The notes: generated by a model not told the origin, from the sequence alone. DNA of 64,000 nucleotides from Siphonodentalium dalli (GCA_032622095.1 CP136061.1:218888373-218952372); one strand, 5' to 3'; counted from the stretch's first letter, positions 42,036 to 52,869 are shown. Translations and numbers: made by a program.

Positions 42036-42531
42036 GTTAATTGCTAGATCTTATTTTCATCAAATCTAATGATATTCAGCTTGCATCTGCCAATATATTT
42101 GAGTGGAGATCTTATACAAAATGAATGTTCAAAAACGACTGCCACGAAAATGTACTTGTACAAATTGGAATGATTAGGCAGCTTTCTAACGAAGAAAAAT
42201 ATGTACTATATGAATCAACTGTTTTAATAGTGTATATTAGAGTAAAATAAATTACCACAGGCTAGATCAAACATATAATCAAATAAAAATTAAATGATAT
42301 CCTCTGAACTTAAATGCAAGACCGAGATGAAGAGTGATAACATAGAACTTGCTACACAATAAACATGGACTAACTTAATCGATCCTGGAGACTAATATAA
42401 CAACGGTTAATGGGACCCAAGACCTTAGAATTGGGTTCATGCCAAATAAGGTAAATTTGACAAAAGTGTGTAAATCAAGTTAATCAACAAATACATTTAA
42501 AAATAGATTGACTTCATTCTGATTTTCATTA

Positions 42532-42796
42532 TTAACCCTTCCATGACTGGAGCTTCTTGAAGTTTTGCGAAAACCCTGTGCCAATCTATTCTCTTATATG
42601 TGCGAGTCTCCCATAGGGAGCCTCTCTTATATAAGAGAATTCATTGGCCTAACAATACTTACCTTGCCCTTGTAAGCCAGTATATTCTCTTATATATGCG
42701 AGGTTCCCTATGGGAGTCACGCATATATAAGAGAATGCACTGGCACATGAGCTTAAATGCTGCACCAGTGCAGCTCCCATCATGAAAGGATTATTA
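42532..42796. mobile_element. family D TTAA MITE nested in family M copy 2
   Basis: TTAACCCTTCCATGACTGGAGC ... GCTCCCATCATGAAAGGATTATTAA, 265 bp. Flanks CATTA|TTAA...TTAA|CTCTCC join to give the ATTATTAATAACTCTCC seen uninterrupted in copy 1 at about 35750. Confidence 0.9.
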
Positions 42797-43133
42797 ACTC
42801 TCCAATAACGAGATTTCGCATGTCAAAATTATTATTATGTAAACAAAAGTCAAATTAGCCCCATATAAGATACCAAAGTTTAATCAAAATTTGATAGTAA
42901 ACATTGGAAAAGGTCCAGGTATTGAAAAATATTCTGAAAATAATATTCAGAATAATATATTTAAAAATACTACACAGTTAGCGATTTTTGTTGACATATC
43001 CTGTAACAGTTTTGTTTCAACAAAAATGATTCAACACGCAAATTTTTTTTATTAGAGAATGATCAATAATGAATATAAGAACAAAGTTTATCTATTTCTC
43101 CATTTCCTTGGTGGTGATGTTTTCAGACTTATA

Positions 43134-43350
43134 TACAGTAATGCCCTAAATAATCGACTCCTTAACCACTGCAGAAATATGGGTAATTTTTCAGGATATA
43201 GTCAGAAATATGGCTTGTTGCCATTCATCGGAAAGCTCTCGGTGAGAGCGTTCCGATGAATGGCAACAAGCCATATTTCCGACTAAATCCTGAAAAATTA
43301 CCCATAATTCTGCTGTGGTAAAGGAGTCGATTATTTAGAGCATTACTGTA
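43134..43350. mobile_element. family A MITE nested in family M copy 2
   Basis: TA|CAGTAATGCCCTAAATAATC...GAGCATTACTG|TA, 217 bp, near-perfect palindrome. Confidence 0.9.
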
Positions 43351-43398
43351 TTTCATGCAAATTTACTCACCCACTTCAAATGCCTTGGGTCCCTCTAA

Positions 43399-44371
43399 CA
43401 TCTATCACCTTTTCCACATCTGTTTACCACAAAAGATATTCAAATGATATGAGAGAATAATGTTTTTCAAGGGTACAACCTGATGTGATTGGTTGGGGAT
43501 TTAATGTGTTTGTTTTGGTAAAATTTTAATCGTCTGCACTGGCTAATGATACCAGTCATAAATGTGCTGAGACAGGCAGAGTGACCAGCCATTGGTCTGC
43601 TACTGCACACTTCAACTCTTTTATACGGAATGATTTGTCCATGGCATTTATCGCAGCCTGTCAGTGGCTATCATTGAAGATCCATATATTTCACACTTTC
43701 ATGATTGAGACTAAGATTGGCTGAATGTCACCAACAACAAATTACTAGGTTTATTTTGTAGCTTGATATGTTTTTTACCTTTTAATGACGACGATTTTTA
43801 TCACATGAATTGTATGTAAATACTTGGATTTCTAAATCTGCATGAAAACTGAGGTGAAAACAAGGTGAAATTTAGAATAACCTGACAAAGAGTGGATGTA
43901 TACAATGTATTATGTAGCGAATGTACTAGATTGATTACTGCGTCGAAGATAGTGGGCGTTGCACAGTCCCGAGAAATGGCACCATAAAAACATATCAGCA
44001 GTGAATGTAGCACACATTTCTGGCCTTCAAATTACGAATGCTTACGAATATTGCTTCAGTGTAATCAAGTCACTTAAAGTTAAGAGTCTCACTTCCCAGC
44101 CAACTTCACAAAAGAGATATAATTCAATGTTACCATACATATTCAGGTGTATAAAAGGGGCAAAAAAACCTAGTAATTTGGAAAATACTGAAGATTTTAT
44201 CAAATAGCCATATATCTATTTATTTTTACACAATTTCGAAAACTTAAAGGTTCATGAGATATGATTCAGCATTATTTTCTGGGCAAAAATTAATATTTAT
44301 CTTACACATATTAAGTTTGTGTCGTGTTATATTCTGTTCATACACATAAAGCTATGAGTAGTATGATTAGA
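43399..44371. other. intergenic sequence downstream of the glutamate carrier gene
   Basis: No gene or repeat recognised. An 82-codon open frame at 43959-44207 has no family resemblance. Confidence 0.4.
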
Positions 44372-44793
44372 TTAACCCTTTCTATACTAAATACCATTAA
44401 TGAGTTATCCAGAGTTATCCATTAGGAAATGTTGTTGAACTTAATATCTGAACATTTCCATCCAATAAATATGAACCCTTCTGCCCTTATATTATCTGTC
44501 CTCTGCTTATTTCTGCAGTAATGCCCTAAATAATCGACTCCTTAACCAGAGCAGAATTATGGGTAATTTTTCAGGATTTAGTCGGAAATATGGCGTGTTG
44601 CCATTCACCGGAAAGCTCTAATTGAGAGCTTTCCGATGAATGGCAACAAGCCATATTTCCAACTAAATCCTAAAAAATTACCCATAATTCTGCTGTGGTT
44701 AAGGAGTCGATTATTTAGGGCATTACTGTAGACCCTTCCAATGTATACTTTTATGACTGAGTGGGAAAATCCATTTAGTATAGAAAGTGTTAA
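44372..44793. mobile_element. family H TTAA element interrupted by a family A MITE
   Basis: TTAACCCTTTCTATACTAAA TACC ... GGAAAATCCATTTAGTATAGAAAGTGTTAA. The termini are inverted for ~17 bp. Removing the nested MITE leaves ~205 bp. It lies within ~120 bp of the glutamate carrier stop codon, so it may form part of that 3' UTR. Confidence 0.8.
44514..44730. mobile_element. family A MITE nested in family H
   Basis: CAGTAATGCCCTAAATAATC ... GGGCATTACTGTA, 217-bp palindrome. The left flank reads TG rather than TA. Confidence 0.85.
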
Positions 44794-44913
44794 ATAAAAT
44801 ATGTTGTTGGTTCTGGGAAGAGAGATCTTATTGATCAGGAATGCAACTTCATTTAACTTAATTAAAAGCTTGCTTAAAGATAAACATTAAAACACAGCTA
44901 TATCTTGCTATGG

Positions 44914-45058
44914 TTAAGGCTTCTTGATTCCCATTATCATTTCTGCCACTCCGAGGTAGTAAACTGTCTGTGCAATACCAAACAGCGGCGCTATGACTAA
45001 TATTCTGCACATGGCTCCTTTAAAGAAAGCTTTTGGTCCCTCGTGTTTCATCACTTTC
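44914..45058 (-). CDS. SLC25A22: glutamate carrier final exon with stop
   Basis: Encodes [40 protein letters not shown] and MIMGIKKP, ending in TAA (44916-44914). The acceptor is TTTTCTTTTCAG. Confidence 0.92.
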
Positions 45059-47900
45059 CTGAAAAGAAAAAAATTAATATGAATAGATTGATCAATTTAC
45101 CAAACAAGTTCGACATAGTACAATTGTACAGCAAGAATTGAAGTTTCAAGTTAGACTTCACAGTACAGTAAACACGTGTGAAATCAACAAACCATACACA
45201 GAACTGTTTTTGCTTGGAACAAATCAGTTATTTTAGATAGAGAATTTTCTCCTCAAGAATTTCATTTGACTTGAAGAGACTCGTAGAGAGATTTCTGATG
45301 TTGGCTTAAGATATCCTTGAGTTGGTCGCTTTCAACAAACTTCAAATGCAATTGCAACTGGGTACTCACCAGTGAACAGATTACATAGCTTGGAGTGTAA
45401 ATGTTTCAAATGAAATTGCAGCCAAGTATCTGGCAATATGTCTGTCCAGGGGTAATAATAGTTTCGCACATTGAAACTAATTACTGTTTAACCTCTTTGC
45501 TGCTAAATGACGTTAAGATGTTGTGTGCTGGGCTGTTGGCATTATTGCCATTTTCCAGTGGAAAAAATATAATGGGAATATCCCAAAAACAACAAGAGGT
45601 GTGCACTCAAGTGCTAGCATACCCCCACCATGGTAAATTCAACCTGCATTATCGGTAAACCCAACAAAAAAGATTTTTAACTTTAAAGAAAATTCTGACT
45701 AATAATATCGATATGGTGTCACAAGAAGCTTGTACAGAAAAAATTATTCAAATTGGTTCATATTTGTTAAAGTTATTAAGTCGGACAGAATTTTCTAAGT
45801 CAAAATAAGTCGAAAATGAAGTGTAATATTACGAAAAACAGTCTGAGCCAATCCCTAGCCGCATCATGTACAGAGGGTATTGTGAGAAGCATGTATAGCA
45901 AAAATTATTGAAATCGGTTCATATTTGTTAAAGTTATTAAGTCGGACAGAATTTTCTAAGTCAAAATAAGTCGAAAATGAGGCGTAACTTTAAAAAAAAA
46001 AGTCGGACCAACAACAATTAGCATCACGCGGAGAGGCAGTCCCAATGAGATTGCATACAAAAAATTATTGAAATCGGTTCATAGTTGTTCCAGTTATGAG
46101 GTCAGACGGACGGACACACGGATGGAGAAAGCGTGACGGACGGACGGACGGACGCAGTCAATCCAGTATACCCCCCATTTTCTTCGAAAGTGGAGGTATA
46201 ATAAAACTGACTGAGTTGAAAGGCTATTATCGTTCACAATCGTGGAACATCATACACTGTTTGAAACTTCGAGATAGTTATTCCGATGCACAAATCTCTG
46301 AGTTCCAGTTACCGGTATGTATAATGGCCTACTGTTAGTATGCCGAAGTAGGTCCGTTGTACCTACGGACCATATAGCACACGATATGCACTTTTACGTC
46401 CGCAATAGTTACGGATGTCATAGCAGTGAAGAGGTTAATTCATGTAATAAATCGACCAATAGAAGATTGAGGATTTACATACCTGAAGCAGTCTATTATT
46501 CCATTGTAATGCATGTCTCCCTCAGCCTTGTTCAGGGTCTGCAGTCGGGTTTTAACAACTGTAATTTAGAATGGAGAAAGTATAATACCCTAAAAATACT
46601 TCAAATGATTTGAATATCCCCCACCACTCAACGGTTACTGTTTAAATGTCAAATATATAAGAGATCAGTTAGGTTAGATCTCAGGTTAAACCACAGGGAA
46701 AATTATCATGAGAATAGAGGTGTTTTTATACTTATATTTATACAAGATTTATTAACCTTCAAGAACTGTTGATAATTTTGTGGAAAATAAGACTACAAAT
46801 TCCAAGCAAACCATTTAATTTAAAGAATGGGCAATAAATCTACAATAGAAACATCTAAATTCAGATTTGAGTTTTTAATTGCTGAAATTATTGCTGAGAT
46901 TATCCCTCAAATAGAATTTTGACAAAGCCATTTTTAACCCTTTAAGTGCCAAGACCGATTTTTGTATCAACCCATATTTCCTTGATCATTTTTCAAATTT
47001 ATTGATTATAATAATGTGATACATTGATGGAAAGAGCTCTTAAAGCTCTTTCCATCATTTAAGAGCTCTTTCCATCAATGTATCACATTATTATAATCAA
47101 TAAATTTGAAAAATGATCAAGGAAATATGGGTTGATAAAAAAATCGGACTTGGCACTGAAAGGGTTAAGGCTGAAAAGACTCCAAGCACAGTGTGACAAT
47201 GTGCAGAATCATAGTTTCCGCGAGAGGGGCAGTGGGTCCATTTCCCTATCACATATTTGCCCTCTGACACATCTCTCTACCTGATCGTTGATACCACCTG
47301 TGTACAGTAATGCCAAAAGTATATGACCCTTTAACCACAGCAGAATTATGGGAAATTTTTCAGGATTTAGTCAGAAATATGGCTTGTTGCCATTCATCAG
47401 AAAGTTCTCACCGAGAGCTTTCCGATGAATGGCAGCAAGCCATAATTCCGACTAAATCCTGAAAAATATCCCATAATTCTGCTGTGGGTTTAGGGGTTGA
47501 TTATTTAGGACATTACTGTATCTCTCAGTAAATAAAAGCAACAGGATAAACACAGATAATATTATTTATAGCAATTGCTAACCAGTATTGAATCATTTAA
47601 TACTTGACATTTTTTATGCAAACTTTCTACCTACAAAACAGACTACAATATCTGTACACGTTTAGAATCTGGGCTTAAATTATTAACTGAATTACTAATA
47701 CTAGATAATTTCAGTCATTGCATGGACTGAGATTTTCCCTCAGTGGATATAGGGGTCCAAGCAGAGACCCTGATAAAATCATCATACTGTTACTAACCAT
47801 CAAAAGGATTAACAGAGAATGATGCGACGCATCCAGCAGCACAACCAGCAAGGAACGAGACGTAAAACACTGATTGATCACTGCCTTCTCTCTTCTTACC
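44914..47900 (-). CDS. SLC25A22: mitochondrial glutamate carrier (SLC25A22/SLC25A18 type), last three coding exons
   Basis: Mitochondrial carriers of this subfamily bring glutamate with a proton across the inner membrane. The exons join in frame: 47900-47798, 46558-46483, 45058-44914. Together they encode ~107 residues of the third carrier repeat. Helix 5 carries [20 protein letters not shown] and the carrier signature P-x-[DE]-x-x-[KR]-x-R as PFDVVKTRLQ; then come [18 protein letters not shown] and [35 protein letters not shown] and a stop. The [22 protein letters not shown] block is specific to glutamate carriers rather than aspartate-glutamate carriers. Splice sites are GT-AG with phases 1 and 2. 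The first two carrier repeats should lie upstream (higher coordinates) but were not found. The two vertebrate paralogues cannot be told apart here, so the symbol is the family representative. Confidence 0.9.
45488..46438. mobile_element. family G TTAA element inside the last carrier intron, interrupted by another repeat
   Basis: TTAACCTCTTTGCTGCTAAATGACG ... CATAGCAGTGAAGAGGTTAA. The ends are inverted for ~16 bp. The middle (~45590-46230) is a separate repeat with tandem units and GACGGACGG runs, so the original element was ~300 bp. Confidence 0.7.
45590..46230 (+). mobile_element. tandem-unit element with GACGGACGG run and terminal hairpin
   Basis: Units containing AAAAATTATTGAAATCGGTTCATATTTGTTAAAGTTATTAAGTCGGACAGAATTTTCTAAGTC occur at about 45740, 45900 and 46060 (last one partial). 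They are followed by (GACG)n at 46106-46155 and a hairpin TATACCCCCCATTTTCTTCG AAAGTGGAGGTATA (46167-46201). The left side has GCATACCCCCACC, matching the hairpin. Confidence 0.65.
46483..46558 (-). CDS. SLC25A22: glutamate carrier exon (second from last)
   Basis: Encodes [20 protein letters not shown] then IIDCF plus part of R. The acceptor is TAAATTACAG and the donor GTATGT. It completes the carrier signature begun in the previous exon. Confidence 0.88.
46934..47168. mobile_element. family B TTAA MITE (235 bp) in the carrier intron
   Basis: TTAACCCTTTAAGTGCCAAG ACCG...ATCGGACTTGGCACTGAAAGGGTTAA. The central AAGAGCTCTTTCCATCA is duplicated. Confidence 0.9.
47303..47520. mobile_element. family A MITE in the carrier intron
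   Basis: TA|CAGTAATGCCAAAAGTATAT...AGGACATTACTG|TA. Somewhat diverged from the others. Confidence 0.85.
47798..47900 (-). CDS. SLC25A22: glutamate carrier exon (third from last)
   Basis: Encodes [20 protein letters not shown] onward to SVNPFD, ending in phase 1. The acceptor is TTTATACAG and the donor GTTAGT. The exon opens GGTAAG, so an alternative start a few bases away cannot be excluded. Confidence 0.88.
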
Positions 47901-49640
47901 CTGTATAAAGCAAAATAATTACATATAATGAAGATGTGTTTTGATATTATATAATAATTAATAACAACCAAAACAAGACAGTCAAAGACTGTGGGGTCGC
48001 TCACCAGACTGCAAAGACTGATGAGACTGGGACTCTGGAGACCACAATAGTCAGAACTTTTCATAAGCACTTTGAAAAAAGTAGATCTAAACACGATATG
48101 TGGCAATATAGTCCGGCCGCCAGGTCACGGATGCGTGTTTTGGCGTATAAAGTTTTTTTCTCTGCGGATTTTGTAAATTCAGGTATCCGACATCAAGATT
48201 TTATCGGCTGGCCATCTGTCAGCCTTGAGCAATTTTTTTTATAGCGCCCTAAAAAGTATACCCCCCCCCAATTTTTTCCCAGACGTAAAACCAGTTACTT
48301 GGAATTTGTTGCAAATTCACATGACTAATCTGGAAAATGTATATATTTTCATGAAGCTAAGACATGACACTAGTTTGGGCCAAAATTGAAACTCACCATC
48401 CAAGATGGCCACCGGAAGTTGAAAATATGACATTTTTTCACAAATATCTTCTAGATCAGTTCATGCTGTTTGGAACTGGTTGAGTAAAATGACTTTATTT
48501 TGTATTTTGTATATTAACTGATCATTGGAGCAATTAAATATGCAATTATTGGGGTCCTATCCACTTGTGATCCCTCAAAAATTCGATTTTACAGAACGCG
48601 TTATAAAATTTCACCAAAAAATCACAACTGGGATTCTAGTCATATTTCAACAAGAAATGAACAGAAGGTTGCAATTAAGTAAGGCATACCATTACCTATG
48701 AATATTCCAACTCACTGGAACCAAAATTCTTACTTTGGCTCAAAATGGCTGCCAAAATGGCCACCAAAATATGGAAAAATGGTAAATATCGCCCTAGGGT
48801 GTCCTGCAATCGCTTACAAGTTGTGGTTGATGTACAAAATTGGCTATTATGCCTTCTATACATTGAATACTAACATGTCTGCTGCACCATGGTTAATTGT
48901 TACTGTTGCCACCACTGACATCACCAAAACTATTGGACGTTTCTCTAAAAAACTTGACATAAATATCGGCAAAAATTTACTTTTCAGGTTTGGACCATTT
49001 TTCTAGTAATGTAATTATCTTTGGATTTAAAGGTGTTTATTGTATTGGTCTATCTTAAATGTGTCACACTACGGTGTTTATAGAACAAATTGCTCAAGAT
49101 GGCTTCCAATATGGCAACCAAATTGGTAATAAGTTATTTTTTTTACATATATCATTATAACATTATTTATCCCACAGGGTTAAAATAAAGACAAACAATG
49201 GAATGCGGTTTTAGCTACCTGTTTAGCAAAACATAATTACAGGAAGCCGATACATGAATAATAATAAAAACAATTAACAATTTTTGAGGCGCAATAACCG
49301 CCGCCATCAAAAACAAACCCCGAAAGGTGGGGGGGGCAAAGACATCAACCCTGTGTGCTCTCCAACAACCACGAAAAATGGGAGGGAGGGAGGGTTTTCA
49401 AAATTTGGTGACCGTCTTCTTCGATCGATAAGTTGGAAAGAAAGTTGACACCGACCGCGCCGCTCACCCCTACGTGTAAAAATATAGTTCTCCCCATTCC
49501 TGCTCAAGAGTTATCCCAATCGCTTCGTGGCCTAATTAACATTTTCCCAAACTCTCGCGATTCATGATTATGTTGTCAATTTGTCCAAATACTTTGTCGC
49601 TTTATTTTATTTTGCTTACTTCTTTGGAATTCCATGCGGT
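47901..49640. other. region upstream of the visible carrier exons
   Basis: I looked on the minus strand for the carrier's middle exons (TPMEMLKIQLQ-type motif) and found none. The stretch 48240-49100 has scattered AAGATGGCCACC and CAAAATGGCTGCC words reminiscent of family E units, but nothing clear. Poly-C lies at 48262-48271. Confidence 0.4.
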
Positions 49641-49675
49641 ATGGCGTATTGGTAGCGTAGTGATCTATCGGTGAA
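49638..49675 (+). repeat. possible tRNA-derived SINE head at the gap edge
   Basis: GGTATGGCGTATTGGTAGCGTAGTGATCTA resembles a pol III A-box start (TGGCNNAGTGG-like). The sequence runs into the N gap, so the B box cannot be checked. Confidence 0.25.
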
Positions 49676-49775
49676 NNNNNNNNNNNNNNNNNNNNNNNNN
49701 NNNNNNNNNNNNNNNNNNNNNNNNNNNNNNNNNNNNNNNNNNNNNNNNNNNNNNNNNNNNNNNNNNNNNNNNNNN
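49676..49775. other. assembly gap (100 N)
   Basis: Exactly 100 N, the usual placeholder for a scaffold join of unknown length. Linkage of the sequence on either side rests on scaffolding only. Confidence 0.98.
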
Positions 49776-50560
49776 AAAACTATTGATAGTAAGCATGACA
49801 TAGTTATACCTAGGCGGCTAGGCCTTATTGGCCGGGTGTTATTGTATTTTCCCCATTATTTTGTATTTGACCATGCATATATATACATGTCATGAAAATA
49901 AATGAGATCTCTCCCCCTAAGCCATGCTGACTGGGGTGAACATATCTACATGGATACGATATATATATAGTCCTGATCGATATTGATCGAAAATAAATTG
50001 GCATCTTGACTTCACTTCATCACACTCATATTCATTCCTGTTGTCTCTCCAGCTTGTTCCGTACGTTATCGGGATAAAACAAAACAATAGAACTGCAGAG
50101 AGAATATATATATATATATATCTGGCGCCCATTTTAAAGATATGCATCGGGTCTCTGGCTTTTATCTACATTGCATATGTTGCACAGATAATGCCATCTA
50201 TGGACTTGTCCTCGACACGATTCCAAAAATCCATAATTCTGCGATATCCTCACAAAATGAATCCAACAACAAAATCCAAGATGTCGAGCGAAATGTAAAG
50301 CCTCTAAAATCTCGACATTTGACATTTAACCGTGTTGGTGCTAGTTTATACAGTAAATCATAATTATGTGCATGGGATCATTTCCTGCAGTCCATGACTA
50401 TATTATTATACAATGTAAGTTTCTCGAGAATACGGAGTCGAAAGTATTTCTCTTATATTTCAATCAAGAAATAGTTATTCATCCCATGATGGCGACCACA
50501 ATGGTAACCTGTAATAGTACATTTATATATAAAAAAAATGTCCAACATATAGCAAATGTG
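49776..50560. other. intergenic sequence after the gap
   Basis: An (AT)n run lies at ~50104-50122. No gene was recognised. Confidence 0.4.
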
Positions 50561-50564
50561 TTTT

Positions 50565-50975
50565 AATTCCACACAATATGTTTTAATTTTGATCTTAAAC
50601 AAATTGGTGGAATTTTCTCAACATTGAATATGAATAGAATGAATATGTGAGTATATCATAGTTAGTAGAAGATATATGTTCTATTTGAGACACAAACCTC
50701 ATAGGAGCTACAATATTAAAAAAATATGGCAGTAGCTTTAAAACGTTGTGATACACAATTATCTGCTGTTCAGTTTTGACACAAAACAACTGCTGCCAAT
50801 GTTTTTTTCTGTGGTAGCCTTTGCGAGTTTTTGTGTCTCCAGTAGAACACATCTCATGATACACTTACATATTCACTCGTATTCAATGTTGAGAAAATGC
50901 CACCTACACAATTTTGTTTAAGATAAAAATTCAAACATATTGTCTAGAATTTATACACATTTGTTCTAAGAGTGC
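50565..50975. mobile_element. family F fold-back MITE, copy 1 (left end truncated)
   Basis: ATTCCACACAATATGTTTTAAT...GTGGAATTTTCTCAACATTGAATATGA ... TCATATTC-type arm ... TTGTTCTAAGAGTG. Arms of ~190 bp are mirrored around GGCAGTAGCTTTAAAA...ACTGCTGCCA. Confidence 0.75.
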
Positions 50976-51099
50976 ATACCTATATGTTTGCACTTGTTAT
51001 TGGATAAACACATGAGTATCATTCAGCATTGGTTCCAAAGAATAACGACAAATTACATTCAACACAACCGACGTATACTTGCCAGAATAATATATGGAT

Positions 51100-51527
51100 G
51101 CCATTTTGATAAGGCCTATGCATGGGTATGGTCGCTGTTCATAATACTATACCGTTAGTGCATTGGCCCGTATATACCAGCAGTCATATATACATATTAT
51201 TTAATCTGATTCGTCAAATCTTCGTACTCTTCGAGTAATTCGTCATATTCATCTAAATCGGTAACATCGACAATGATATGATGCAATCGTTTCGGTAGGG
51301 AAATATATGGGAAGCGGTGATGAAAATATCGCCGATCATATAAGCAATGTTGCAAAGTATACAATTATGCTGTTTGTCAAGACAGATTTGTAGATTTGCA
51401 CAAACACGACTCGCGAGTAATCTAACTCATAACCGATTTCTGTAAGCTCGATTGCTGTTGCGCGGAAGGGTGGGCGTAATTCGTGTCTTTTCTCTTTGAC
51501 AATGAAGCATTTTGTTTTCAGGGTATC
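51100..51527. other. 5' flank of the single-exon gene at 51528
   Basis: Less repetitive than its surroundings. TTTTGTTTTCAG at 51509-51520 is a good splice acceptor 7 bases before the ATG, so the real transcript may have an upstream untranslated exon that I cannot place. Confidence 0.4.
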
Positions 51528-52694
51528 ATGTTTTTCCCAGTCGACAAAGACGATCTACTGGTCCGCAGACGGACACCGGCATCGTCTTTCCATGTCAGAA
51601 GTGACCGGAGTGACGTTTATCATGACAACGATCAGTTGGGCAGTAATTTGAACACAACGTTGGACTCGTTATACAAACGACAATATAAAAAATTTCTTGC
51701 AAGAGATTATGAGATAAAAACTCTGCGTCAGAGTGCAACAGAACATCGCCACTCTCCCAATCAACATCGTTTCAGAGACCGCGGATGTTATAAACCCGGA
51801 AGTACTTTCCTGCCTCCGGCAACCAAAACTAACGCCTCGTCCCAGTTACCTCTGCCACCGAAAATTGCTAAGCGACTCAGAGTTCCACCGATTGACACTT
51901 CAGATACTATAAGTGAACTTAGCGAGGAGTCTGAGCTTATTAGTGATCGAGATGTATTTCCAGATATCATACAAAGACCTGCCACATACACGGGTGCCAA
52001 TCTCATAGTAAGAAACCCAACTCATGGCACTAAGAACGGTGGCGAGGTTGTGCCACCCAGGACAGGTGCCATTTCACTGACACCACAATTTAAAAGACGT
52101 CCCACGAAAATTAACGTAACGTTACCTCAACCTTCTAGAAAAGACGAGTTGTATAAATTATCTCAAACTCCATCCCTTCCAACCCCAAAACCGTTAGGAG
52201 ATATTGCCACACAGAAGCGCAAAAAGAAATTCCCAGATGCATGGTACACGTCTGTGGTGCCCGCGATAGATGTTCCATTCCGCAAGAAACCAACATCGCG
52301 TGAGAGCCCACTGCGACCTAGTCCCAGTCTTAAGATGAACACACCAAGGTTCGAATCAAGGACTGAAGACGAAACTTGGTCACCTTACGGGCGAAAGTCT
52401 GACGACATGAGTCACATGACCCCGAATTCTTCACCGAGGAACAACGGTTTATCAGTCCGACAGTTGAAGGAAATTGCAGCGAACGATTGGGCACAAGAGC
52501 CGGATTACGCAGAAATAAGACGAGCGGAAATTCTTGCAGCCAATAAAGCGCATTCTATGGAAGTTCAAGGAAAAGTGAAAACCTTTATAAAATCGTTAGA
52601 TGATATGAAACAGAAAAGTATTGAGTCTGCCAAGAGAAGAAGCAATATACTGGAAAAGCTTCAATTCCATGAAAATCATCTTGTTGTTTATTGA
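51528..52694 (+). CDS. uncharacterised single-exon protein, 388 residues (KAH/KVKTF family)
   Basis: The ATG at 51528 is the first in frame (the frame is open 15 codons further upstream but without an ATG), giving 388 residues to TGA at 52692-52694. I do not recognise the family. The protein is hydrophilic, proline-, serine- and basic-rich and probably largely disordered, with no signal peptide or membrane segment. Visible features: acidic/serine cluster SDTISELSEESELISD (~residues 124-140), basic patch QKRKKKFPDAWYTSVVPAID (from ~229), and a C-terminal charged helix with KAHSMEVQGKVKTF at 340-353 followed by a likely coiled coil. The W[FY]xxV[IV]PAxD and KAHx6KVKTF motifs recur in the gene at 62603-63289. 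GC content and codon use are clearly higher than in flanking DNA, supporting real coding. AATAAA was not seen nearby. Confidence 0.8.
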   Translation: MFFPVDKDDLLVRRRTPASSFHVRSDRSDVYHDNDQLGSNLNTTLDSLYKRQYKKFLARDYEIKTLRQSATEHRHSPNQHRFRDRGCYKPGSTFLPPATKTNASSQLPLPPKIAKRLRVPPIDTSDTISELSEESELISDRDVFPDIIQRPATYTGANLIVRNPTHGTKNGGEVVPPRTGAISLTPQFKRRPTKINVTLPQPSRKDELYKLSQTPSLPTPKPLGDIATQKRKKKFPDAWYTSVVPAIDVPFRKKPTSRESPLRPSPSLKMNTPRFESRTEDETWSPYGRKSDDMSHMTPNSSPRNNGLSVRQLKEIAANDWAQEPDYAEIRRAEILAANKAHSMEVQGKVKTFIKSLDDMKQKSIESAKRRSNILEKLQFHENHLVVY

Positions 52695-52869
52695 TATGTG
52701 TTACATTATAGTAGGACAATCAAGCAGTATATATATATTTATATGATCCTAAACCCATGCACTTTTCCCCATCAGCCAGGGACAACGGCTGTCATTTAGG
52801 CGCGAGTGGGACATCTGTACTACCACCATGTCGCGATTTCAGATAGGAAATTATATGTTAAACCGTTTC

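Larger units (their letters stand above)
42407..43398. mobile_element. family M TTAA element, copy 2 (with nested family D and family A MITEs)
   Basis: TTAATGGGACCCAAGACCTT ... TGCCTTGGGTCCCTCTAA. It aligns with 35444-36164 except for two insertions: a family D MITE at 42532-42796 and a family A MITE at 43134-43350. Copy 1 reads uninterrupted at both points. Confidence 0.8.

Noticed and set aside
51197-51371. Minus-strand open frame ending HHIIVDVTDLDEYDELLEEY plus EDLTNQIK and a stop
   Set aside because: It looks protein-like and acidic, but has no in-frame ATG. The only possible splice acceptor upstream (CAG at ~51370) lies before an in-frame TAA, so no valid exon can be built from it.
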